This document shows positions 7,889 to 13,636 of a DNA stretch of 13,636 nucleotides, piece by piece. A model generated the notes under the pieces. That model made no database searches, was not told the DNA's origin, and was given only the letters and a program-made list of their open reading frames with translations. Position numbers and translations under genes: made by a program. Numbering within the stretch: the first letter of the stretch is position 1; each line of letters starts with the position of its first letter. The DNA comes from Treponema sp. (GTDB lineage Bacteria; Spirochaetota; Spirochaetia; Treponematales; Breznakiellaceae), in contig JAIRSD010000273.1 of NCBI GenBank assembly GCA_031255615.1, positions 1 through 13,636 on the forward strand, written 5' to 3'.

Positions 7889-8764
7889 CTATGTCCGAGG
7901 CGCCTTGGAGGGATCGACCGGTTCGTCCTTTAGGAATACCAGGAAAAACAACTGGGGTTTTCCTGAAACCGCGTCGATCCCCAATTTTCCAATCTCCGTT
8001 CCCGCCCTTATCCGATCTCCTTCCGCTACCGATAGGCTTTCACAGCCCCCGTAAACATACAGATAGCCTCCTGTTGCCTGTACTATCGCGACCCTCCCAA
8101 AGCCCCGGTAGGGGCCGGCGGAAATCACCGTCCCCTGGGTAAGGCTCCGCACCGGCTCCCTCCGTTCCCCGGTTACCATAACCCCCGGCAGCTTTCCTTC
8201 CAGGTATACAATCTCCTTCGCCGCAACCGGCCAGCGCAGGTTCCGGTCAACCTCTCTTGTCGTGGTCTGCCGCGCCCCACTAAGAGACCCTGTTGGGGCA
8301 TCGGAGGTTACAGCGGAAGACGAATCTTCGGCAGCCGCCGGGGCGGACAGGGGTATCTTTATAAGCTCCCCTTCTTTAAGTACATGGTTTAAGGAAAAAC
8401 CATTGATTTCCCTCAAGATCTGGACCGTGGTGCTGCTGTTTCTGGCTATACTGTACAAGGTCTCGTTCCGCAGCACCCGCCGTTCCTGATACGGCGCCGG
8501 GGATTCCGGAGGGGGAAGGGAATTTTCCAGGGGATTCAGGGGTATCCTGAGCCGTTTTCCCTCCTGGAGTCTTGAGGCATCGCTGATACTGTTTGAGCGC
8601 ATAAGATCGCCGGGATCGATGTTGAACAGACGGGCTATCGAGTAGATCGTCTCTCCCTTCCGCACAACATGGATCGGGTCTTCCGCCGCCGGAAGCCGCT
8701 GAAGAAGAAAAGCCCAGGATATCAGAAACAACAATGCGCCGATCAAGCCCCTTCGAAGGTCCAT
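7889..8764 (-). CDS. LysM-LysM-M23 (degenerate LytM) envelope protein, NlpD-like
   Basis: This is a 291-aa exported protein. A signal peptide (about 1-27, hydrophobic LIGALLFLISWAFLL) is followed by two peptidoglycan-binding LysM domains (about 32-75, VVRKGETIYSIARLFNI; about 95-138, VLRNETLYSIARNSST), a Ser/Thr/Ala-rich linker, and a C-terminal LytM/M23 fold (about 176-279). The M23 zinc ligands are missing: where active enzymes have YxHL and LHFE it reads YVYGG and LFFLVF. It should therefore be non-catalytic, like NlpD/EnvC activators of cell-wall amidases. No lipobox cysteine is seen, unlike E. coli NlpD. The start is uncertain: ATG 8764 gives the best signal peptide, but its nearest strong Shine-Dalgarno (8788-8795) is 23 nt away and aims at an out-of-frame ATG; in-frame ATG 8836 is the alternative. 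The sigma factor follows on the same strand. Confidence 0.85.
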   Translation of the reverse strand: MDLRRGLIGALLFLISWAFLLQRLPAAEDPIHVVRKGETIYSIARLFNIDPGDLMRSNSISDASRLQEGKRLRIPLNPLENSLPPPESPAPYQERRVLRNETLYSIARNSSTTVQILREINGFSLNHVLKEGELIKIPLSAPAAAEDSSSAVTSDAPTGSLSGARQTTTREVDRNLRWPVAAKEIVYLEGKLPGVMVTGERREPVRSLTQGTVISAGPYRGFGRVAIVQATGGYLYVYGGCESLSVAEGDRIRAGTEIGKLGIDAVSGKPQLFFLVFLKDEPVDPSKAPRT

Positions 8765-8982
8765 AACATTTAATTTTCGGCATCTTACCTCCCCTTTCGT
8801 ATGGCGGATGAACAAAAACAACGATATGCCGCCCATCCGGATTCACCATTCCTTCTATGGTTAATATGACGCCCCGGACCTCCTTTTTACAATATTTTTT
8901 ACGAAACCAGTTTCGATTGTCATAAAATTGTCCTAATTGATGTTATTTACTACAACAGAATTCCGAATGAAGGATTCCGTGG

Positions 8983-9011
8983 TTGCGAAAACAATCCATC
9001 ATCTCCATAAT
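8983..9011 (+). promoter_or_regulatory. Likely sigma70 promoter of the dCMP deaminase gene
   Basis: TTGCGA (8983-8988), a 17-bp spacer and CATAAT (9006-9011) match the sigma70 consensus at 4/6 and 5/6. Transcription would start about 11 nt before the ATG at 9029, leaving room for the GAGG ribosome site at 9020-9023. Confidence 0.5.
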
Positions 9012-9028
9012 GCGGTATTGAGGTATCT

Positions 9029-9514
9029 ATGGGCAACTATAAAAGGCCGAGTTGGGACGAATATTTCATGGAAGTCTGCGACGCCATCTCCAAACGGGCT
9101 ACCTGCGACAGGGGCCGTTCCGGCTGTGTAGTCGCCAGGGACAACCAGATTCTGGTTACCGGCTATGTGGGGGCCCCCGCGGGGCTTCCCCACTGCGACG
9201 AGGCGGGGCACCTGTTCAAAAAGATGCTCCATGAAGACGGCAGCGCCACTACCCACTGCGTCCGCACCGTCCATGCGGAGCAAAACGCCATCTGCCAGGC
9301 GGCCAAGCGGGGCATATCCATTGAGGGGGGAACCCTTTACTGCCGTATGACCCCCTGCCGCACCTGCGCCATGCTGATTATCAACTGCGGCATCGTTCGG
9401 GTCGTCTGCCAGCGCCGCTACCATGACGCCGCAGATTCGGAGGCCATGTTTAAGATAGCGGGAATAAAGCTCGAATACATCCACGACGAGGTGGAAATGT
9501 ACGAGGATCAGTAA
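9029..9514 (+). CDS. dCMP deaminase (ComEB-type, zinc-dependent)
   Basis: This 161-aa cytidine/deoxycytidylate deaminase converts dCMP to dUMP, a precursor for thymidylate synthesis. The zinc and catalytic residues are visible: His82-Ala-Glu84 in VHAEQNA, with Glu84 as proton shuttle, and Cys110 and Cys113 in PCRTC. The N-terminal SWDEYFMEVCDAISKRATC and the GYVGAPAGLPHC loop are typical of dCMP deaminases rather than tRNA or cytidine deaminases, and the length fits. ATG 9029 has GAGG 5 nt upstream. The gene is monocistronic: its stop lies 6 nt from the 3' end of the convergent tmRNA gene. ComEB and dCMP deaminase are the same family; a competence role is not implied. Confidence 0.9.
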   Translation: MGNYKRPSWDEYFMEVCDAISKRATCDRGRSGCVVARDNQILVTGYVGAPAGLPHCDEAGHLFKKMLHEDGSATTHCVRTVHAEQNAICQAAKRGISIEGGTLYCRMTPCRTCAMLIINCGIVRVVCQRRYHDAADSEAMFKIAGIKLEYIHDEVEMYEDQ

Positions 9515-9520
9515 CGGAGA

Positions 9521-9863
9521 TGGAGGTGGCGGGAGTCGGACCCGCGTCCTAATGCGCGAAATACAAGCCTCTACAGGTTTAGCCGTTTATCGTTTTGTCG
9601 GGGCGGGCTTGGCTAAACGGCGCGCGGCCCGTCCGTATCCGTCTGAATCTTACCGCGGTCCGTCCGGCGCCGGGGACGCGGCCAGCCTTGATTGCGACGC
9701 GGAAGCCCTTCCTCAAGGCGGCGGAAGGGTTCCACGCGGTTACGCAGCTAAGGCGTAATCGTAACTGTCGTAGTTGGCAGTTAAAGTTTTGCCTAATCAG
9801 GAGCTAGGCACTCCACCTGCAGCCTGCACCCCGAATCGCACCAGTCGAAACCGGAACACCCCC
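9521..9863 (-). ncRNA. ssrA: tmRNA (SsrA)
   Basis: This 343-nt transfer-messenger RNA rescues stalled ribosomes and tags incomplete proteins. The 5' end GGGGGTG pairs over 7 bp (one G-U) with CACCTCC at the 3' end, followed by discriminator A (9521). The T-arm GGACGCGGGTCCGACTCCCGCC and the 5' TTCCGGTTTCGACTGG are tmRNA hallmarks. The tag frame (9740-9778, minus) encodes ANYDSYDYALAA then TAA, preceded by AAAACTTTAACT; the tag ends in the ALAA proteolysis signal. Pseudoknot-forming segments follow, for example CCCTTCC/GGAAGGG. The 3' CCA is not encoded (the genome continues TCT), so it must be added by tRNA nucleotidyltransferase. Confidence 0.96.
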
Positions 9864-9880
9864 GGATGGCAGTCAATCTG

Positions 9881-9909
9881 AGTATAACGCCGGCCCCGGA
9901 TCGGGTCAA
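9881..9909 (-). promoter_or_regulatory. Sigma70 promoter of ssrA
   Basis: Reading the minus strand, TTGACC (9904-9909), a 17-bp spacer and TATACT (9881-9886) are each 5/6 matches to consensus. Transcription should begin about 10 nt before the mature tmRNA 5' end, consistent with a short leader removed by RNase P. Confidence 0.8.
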
Positions 9910-10095
9910 CGGGTATGCCGAAACTTCTGTTCAAGCTCCGGGGCCGGGGAACCGGCCGGCCTCCGCCTGCCGAAAGAACGAAGCGAAGCGCCGCGGAGGC
10001 TCCGCGGGTTTTCGCCCCCAAATCCGGATGGAGCGAAGCGAAGGGGGGGCGGGCCAAAACGCCCGGCGTTTTGGTTTCAGCCGGGGGCGCAGCCC
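9910..10095. repeat. Gene-free palindrome-rich spacer
   Basis: This GC-rich intergenic DNA carries several short palindromes, for example CCAAAACGC (10054-10062)/GCGTTTTGG (10066-10074), and GAAGCGAAGCG-type runs. It resembles in style the block at 113-437. No ORF here has a ribosome site or recognisable product. Confidence 0.5.
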
Positions 10096-10181
10096 GCGCA
10101 AGGGATAGAAGCGGAACAAAAACCCGCAGGGTTTTTGTTGGAGCGGATAGCCCGGTCCCCGCCGGAGGCGGGGATGCGCCC
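10096..10181 (-). repeat. Palindromic repeat element, copy 2 (inverted relative to copy 1)
   Basis: On the minus strand it reads GGGCGCATCCCC, then a CCCCGCC/GGCGGGG hairpin, GGGGACCGGGCTAT, a variable part and TATCCCTTGCGC, matching the element at 1-111. The variable part holds a perfect 11-bp stem, AACAAAAACCC (10115-10125)/GGGTTTTTGTT (10129-10139), absent from copy 1. The two copies lie in opposite orientation about 10 kb apart. Confidence 0.7.
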
Positions 10182-10258
10182 TAAAAAAGCGGCATAAGGG
10201 GCTTGCCCTCTTTTAGACTTGCTTGATTTATCGGCTTTCCCAATGTAGCCTGAAAGTT

Positions 10259-11239
10259 ATGGTACCGCGGGAAAGCCAAGAGCTGCTGGTCCTCGAGGAC
10301 GGGGAAATGGAGCTGGTTGTCGAATTGGAGGAGGCCCTTGCCAAGACCAATTCGCAGGACTTTTACGGGATGCGGGAGCGGCTTGAATGTTTAAGGGACA
10401 TGGGGAAGGCGGTTTCCCGGTTTCCTTCGCTCCGGGAATCCCAGCGTCTTATGGGGGAGGAGCGGGACGAGGCCCAGTTGATCCAGTCCCTCTGTTCCTT
10501 TTCTTCCACCGACCATTTGCTCCATATTCCCACGAAGGTGCTGGCGATTCGCAGCTTTCTGGTGGCGAGATTTCACTATTATTCCATGCTCTATACCCTG
10601 GCGGACGGCGATATCCGGTATTCCCGGCCCTTTAAACGATCCGCCTTCCAGGTGATCAGCACTTTGATGGCGGAGATGGTGTATTTTTCCTGCCTGGAGG
10701 ACCCTTCTTTTCCCCTGAACCTGAAAATGGGGATAGCCGACGACCTTATTTCCCTGTGGGATCGCGGCGCCGACCCCCGGACGAACCGCCATCTTCCCGC
10801 CCTGGAATCCCTGTGGGCCGCCCGGGAGGAGACGCCCCCCGCCTTCGGCACCATGGACGGCAACAGCGAGCTTTTCCGCCTTTCCATCGAGATGGGTCCG
10901 GACTGGCGGGATTTTTTGACCGCCGGCTCCACCAGCAGCGAAATCCGCTGGGCCCTGGAGGAGTTTCTTTTCGGCCTTTCCTTCGAGGAGATCCAGCAGG
11001 TCCGCTCCCGGCTTCTGCGTTTTCGAATCAGCGCGGTGAACTATGACGAGGTAAGGACCTACCTGGGGCGCAAACCGGGTTTTACCGCCGTGGACAGCGA
11101 TAATGTACGGAGCATCTTCGATTTTTACACCGACCGCCAGGCAACGGCCAAATTCCGCCAGCGATCCGCCGCCATGGGCCCTTCCCACACCCTGGAAGAG
11201 CTCTACCTCCGCTACCGGATTCTTCAGGAGGAGCCCTGA
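10259..11239 (+). CDS. Conserved-looking protein of unknown function
   Basis: I do not recognise this 326-aa protein. It is soluble-looking, acidic-to-neutral and mostly helical, with no signal peptide, membrane segment or catalytic motif I can name. It opens with a Glu/Leu-rich helix (DGEMELVVELEEAL) and a middle part rich in aromatic residues (RFHYYSMLYTLADGDIRYSRPFK), and ends in a Tyr/Arg-rich helix. Codon use and GC-rich third positions match neighbouring genes, so it is very likely real. The start is uncertain: ATG 10259 has only a weak GAAAG upstream, and an in-frame TTG at 10223 would add 12 residues but has no ribosome site. Its end overlaps the convergent methyltransferase gene by 16 bp. 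Confidence 0.75.
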   Translation: MVPRESQELLVLEDGEMELVVELEEALAKTNSQDFYGMRERLECLRDMGKAVSRFPSLRESQRLMGEERDEAQLIQSLCSFSSTDHLLHIPTKVLAIRSFLVARFHYYSMLYTLADGDIRYSRPFKRSAFQVISTLMAEMVYFSCLEDPSFPLNLKMGIADDLISLWDRGADPRTNRHLPALESLWAAREETPPAFGTMDGNSELFRLSIEMGPDWRDFLTAGSTSSEIRWALEEFLFGLSFEEIQQVRSRLLRFRISAVNYDEVRTYLGRKPGFTAVDSDNVRSIFDFYTDRQATAKFRQRSAAMGPSHTLEELYLRYRILQEEP

Positions 11240-12039
11240 GGGGCCGGGGCCCCGTTCGGAATCCGGGGAGGGGGGATGACGTGGACCGGTTTGCCGGGGA
11301 ATTCCCCCACTTCGACCCGGGACTGGGGGACGAAGATCAGGTCCAGCCCCAGGTCCGCCAGGACTCCGTAGCCCCTGGCGGCCATGAAGGCCCGTAATTC
11401 CGCCCCTTCCCCGGCCTTTTCTTCGATACATTCCACGGCAATAAGGCCGAAATCGTACTTTTCAAAGTCGATGGTCCGGAGGATGCTCATCTCCGCCCCT
11501 TCCACGTCGAGGGAGAGGAAGTCGATGGTCCGCACCTGCGGGTAGCGGTCCATGAGTTCGGAGAAGGTCATGGTCCTTACCGTGATGCGCTCCGGCCGTC
11601 CTCCTTCCTGGACGATCCAGTCTTCGTGGCCCTCCGCCATTTCCGATTCCAGGCCGCTGAGGGTGTCCACCCCCACGGCGTGGATGAATCCCGCCCGGGG
11701 GCTGCTGGACCCCGCCAGGGCCGCCTGATAGCAGTCGCAGCGGCGGTTATGGCGGAGCTGGTCGAAAACGCCGGGCAGGGGCTCCACACAGGCCCCCCGC
11801 CATCCAAGCCGCTCGAAGATGTAGCTGTTGCTGTAGGTCCTGCCGTCGTGGGCGCCGATATCCAGAAAAAAACCGGAACGCCTTCCCCGAAAATAGAGGT
11901 AGGCCAGCAGGTCCTGGCCGGCCTGTCCGGGGAACGAAAGATCCGCATACATCTCCGCGTGAAGCCTTACCAGGAGGCTCGCCTTTTTCGCCGCTATTTC
12001 AAGATCCCGCAGTCGATCTTCAAGGTTTGAAATTTCCAC
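11224..12039 (-). CDS. FkbM-family SAM-dependent methyltransferase
   Basis: This 271-aa Rossmann-fold methyltransferase has the SAM-binding motif I FLDIGAHDG (58-66), an acidic residue in CVEP (84-87) for the ribose, and the FkbM signature DFLSLDVEGAE (173-183). Such enzymes O-methylate sugars or small molecules; the substrate cannot be read here, and no polysaccharide or natural-product genes are adjacent. An N-terminal helix (1-35, heptad-like EDRLRDLEIAAKKASLL) precedes the domain. The start is GTG at 12039 with GGAAGG 4 nt upstream; the next in-frame Met is residue 30. The 3' end overlaps the neighbouring convergent gene by 16 bp. Its upstream region holds copy 3 of the structured repeat. 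Confidence 0.85.
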   Translation of the reverse strand: MEISNLEDRLRDLEIAAKKASLLVRLHAEMYADLSFPGQAGQDLLAYLYFRGRRSGFFLDIGAHDGRTYSNSYIFERLGWRGACVEPLPGVFDQLRHNRRCDCYQAALAGSSSPRAGFIHAVGVDTLSGLESEMAEGHEDWIVQEGGRPERITVRTMTFSELMDRYPQVRTIDFLSLDVEGAEMSILRTIDFEKYDFGLIAVECIEEKAGEGAELRAFMAARGYGVLADLGLDLIFVPQSRVEVGEFPGKPVHVIPPPRIPNGAPAPQGSS

Positions 12040-12110
12040 ATCCCCTTCCGTTTGTGTGCGGCGGACTTGTCCGGTATATTGGGCCTGTTCAACAACCCGG
12101 CTGCTTCCTG

Positions 12111-12203
12111 AACAAGCCCCGCAAAAACGCGGGTTCCTTGAGGAATCCGTATTTTCGTTGTTTGCAGGCGGTTGTTGTTGGGAAACTGAAGTTTCCCAAC
12201 AAC
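12111..12203 (-). repeat. Dispersed ~95-bp structured repeat, copy 3 (reversed)
   Basis: Hairpin 1 is a perfect 14-bp stem, GTTGTTGGGAAACT (12174-12187)/AGTTTCCCAACAAC (12190-12203). Hairpin 2 pairs 12124-12138 with 12141-12155 with one mismatch. Read on the minus strand it follows copy 1 part for part, from TTGTT to CTTGTT. Its outer side continues into TGTTCA...TGAACA (12086-12114). It lies upstream of the methyltransferase. Confidence 0.7.
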
Positions 12204-12311
12204 CCTCTTGTCCGCAAAGCCGGCCGCCGTAGGACAGAGCCGCTTTATGGACGGACTCTATTTATACCGGACCTGGTGTTTCCGGGCAATATCCTCGGAT
12301 TTGTCCGCAAC

Positions 12312-13476
12312 GGCCTGCGGGGGGATGCGGCGCCCAGCATGGGACAGCCCGGCGGGTGTAACACCCAGCGAGGAGACGCGGTGCCCAGCGAGGAGATGGG
12401 AAAGCCCAGCGGGTGCTGTACCCAGCGAAGGAGCGCGGCCCCGGCGGGTGCGGCATTTGGCGGAGAGAAACGGCACCCAGCGGATGTAGCACAGAGCGAA
12501 GGAATGCGGCGTCCAGCGGGTGCAGCGTCCGGCGGGGAGACGCGAAAAGCCCAGCGGACGTAGCACCCTGCGGGTGCAACGCCGAGCGAAGGAATGCGGC
12601 ATCCGGCGGGTGCAGCGTCCGGCGGGGAGATGCAGCAGCCAGCGGACGTAACACAGAGCGAAGGAATGCGGTGCCCAGCGGTTGTAACACCCAGCGAGAG
12701 GATGCGGCATCCGGCGGGTGTAGCACCCAGCGAAGGAATGCGGTCCTGGCGGGGAGATGCAGTACCCAGCGGATGCAGCACAGAGCGAAGGAATGCGGCG
12801 TCCGGCGGGGAGACGCGAAAGCCCAGCGGGTGTGGCATCTGGCGGGGAGATGCTGCACCCAACGGGTACAGCACAGAGCGAGGGAACGCAGCCCCGGCGG
12901 GTGCAGCGTCCGGCGGGGAGATGCGGCACCCAGCGGATGTAGCACCTGGCGGGGAGATGTGAAAGCCCAGCGGATGTAACACCCAGCGGGTGCAGCACAA
13001 AGTGAAGGAATGCGGATCCTGGCGGATGTAACACCCAGCGAGAGGATGCGGTATCCGGCGGGTGTAGAAGGAATGCGGTCCTGGCGGGGAGATGCAGTAC
13101 CCAGCGGATGTAGCAGCCAGCGAAGGGACGTGGTGCCCAGCGAGGAGATGCGGTGCCCAGCGAGGAGATGCGGTGCCCAGCGGGTGTGGCATCTGGCGGG
13201 GAGATGCTGCACCCAACGGGTACAGCACAGAGCGAGGGAGCGCAGCCCCGGCGGGTGCAGCGTCCGGCGGGGAGATGCGGCACCCAGCGGATGTAACACC
13301 GAGCGAGAGGATGCGGCATCCGGCGGGGGGAGATGTGAAAGCCCAGCGGATGCAGCACAGAGCGAAGGGATGCGGCACCCAGCGGGTGTGGCACCGAGCG
13401 AAGGGACGCGGTCCTGGCGGGGAGATGCAGTACCCAGCGGGTGCAGCACAAAGTGAAGGAATACGGCTTCCGGCGG
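12312..13476. repeat. Degenerate minisatellite array of small palindromic modules (~1.17 kb)
   Basis: The stretch consists of dozens of 15-23-nt modules around a GCGG or GCGA core. Many are self-complementary: GCACCC-AGC-GGGTGC types, GCATCT-GGCGGGG-AGATGC (12835-12853), GCGTC/GACGC pairs and GCTGCACCC/GGGTACAGC. Module types alternate irregularly (AGCGGGTG, AGCGAAGGAATG, GGCGGGGAGATG, AGCGAGAGGATG). There is higher-order duplication: 12821-12946 and 13175-13300 are 126 bp with two differences. All three minus-strand frames stay open because TTA, CTA and TCA hardly occur on the + strand. I do not consider this coding, and it is not a CRISPR, since no exact repeat/spacer pattern exists. Confidence 0.85.
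12821..12946 (+). repeat. Segmental duplication inside the array, copy a (partner 13175-13300)
   Basis: These 126 bp recur at an offset of 354 bp with two substitutions (GGGAACGC to GGGAGCGC, TAGCACC to TAACACC). A second pair, starting at 12687 and 13031, differs by a 9-bp deletion (CACCCAGCG) in the later copy. Both indicate recent unequal exchange or slippage. Confidence 0.85.
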
Positions 13477-13519
13477 TTTTCTGAGTTTGGGGCGGAGACC
13501 CATGTGCACTAACTTACTA

Positions 13520-13548
13520 GTGACAAATCGTTGGGTTAACGGTATACT
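13520..13548 (+). promoter_or_regulatory. Sigma70 promoter of the right-edge gene
   Basis: GTGACA (13520-13525), a 17-bp spacer and TATACT (13543-13548) are both 5/6 matches to consensus. They lie 25 bp before the ATG at 13574. Confidence 0.65.
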
Positions 13549-13573
13549 ATAAAACATGCCGGAGGTTTGTAGT

Positions 13574-13636
13574 ATGCCATCGATAGCCCAGTTGCTGCCG
13601 TTGCTCGGAGAGGATTACGAACGAAAATGCATCGAA
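13574..13636 (+). CDS. Partial gene start, possibly an IS4-like transposase
   Basis: Twenty-one codons are visible, encoding MPSIAQLLPLLGEDYERKCIE. GGAGG at 13561-13565 sits 8 nt upstream and a good promoter precedes it, so a real gene start is well supported. The N-terminus reminds me of transposases found in treponemes, but this is memory only and too short to confirm. If so, the unique-looking DNA at about 13477-13560 would hold the left end of the insertion sequence, right at the border of the repeat array. Confidence 0.6.
   Translation, partial: MPSIAQLLPLLGEDYERKCIE

Noticed and set aside
8376..8849. 157-codon minus-strand ORF overlapping the NlpD-like gene
   Set aside because: It has good ribosome sites at its start, but its product is featureless and the overlapping frame encodes clear LysM domains. 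The start anomaly is kept as a finding instead.
8902..8915. Palindrome CGAAACCAGTTTCG in the 8837-9028 gap
   Set aside because: It could be an operator or a stem, but with 6-bp arms and no linked regulator it cannot be assigned.
12208..12310. Direct repeat TTGTCCGCAA at 12208-12217 and 12301-12310
   Set aside because: Ten bases at this spacing may mark a small insertion, but nothing element-like is recognisable between them.
12312..13476. CRISPR array or diversity-generating variable region
   Set aside because: There are no exact repeats of constant length with unique spacers, no cas genes, and no reverse transcriptase or template repeat in view.
12245..13557. Long minus-strand ORFs (about 377, 397 and 431 codons) across the array
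   Set aside because: All three frames are open at once owing to composition, the products are low-complexity, and no start has a convincing ribosome site.

Overview
The window most likely comes from a GC-rich Treponema-like spirochaete. Three things point there: a TatT lipoprotein, TatP binding protein and fused QM permease cluster of the kind described in Treponema pallidum; a tmRNA whose tag peptide (ANYDSYDYALAA) resembles those I recall from treponemes; and an NlpD-like/RpoS-like gene pair in a spirochaete-style gene mix. No species call is possible from sequence alone.

Layout. Bases 1-507 hold no gene. They are packed with palindromes, first a GGGCGCATCCCC...TATCCCTTGCGC element, then a roughly 170-bp block repeated in tandem whose hairpin arms differ between copies. 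A phosphosugar mutase follows (508-2316, +). Then comes a TRAP-type transporter cluster (2518-6626, +): TatT lipoprotein, TatP binding protein, and a DctQ-DctM fusion permease coupled to TatP by a TGATG stop/start overlap. A terminator-like hairpin lies between tatT and tatP, so expression of the two parts may be uncoupled. Convergent to this lies an RpoS-like sigma factor (6739-7734, -) downstream of a LysM/degenerate-M23 protein (7889-8764, -). This is the same order and orientation as nlpD-rpoS in enterobacteria. Next come a dCMP deaminase (9029-9514, +) and, converging on it, the tmRNA gene ssrA (9521-9863, -) with a clear sigma70 promoter.

Bases 9864-10258 are again gene-free and palindrome-rich, with an inverted copy of the element seen at the left edge. 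A protein of unknown function (10259-11239, +) overlaps tail-to-tail with an FkbM-type methyltransferase (11224-12039, -). From 12040 to 13573 there is no credible gene. That stretch holds a structured repeat and then a degenerate GC-rich minisatellite of about 1.17 kb built from many small palindromes. At the right edge a new gene starts (13574, +) behind a good promoter and Shine-Dalgarno sequence, possibly a transposase.

The genes are mostly ordinary housekeeping, transport and stress functions. The unusual content is the non-coding DNA: at least four kinds of palindromic repeat. These include a dispersed family of about 95 bp present in three copies (3491-3587, 7761-7856, 12111-12203 reversed) whose hairpin arms change in a compensating way between copies.
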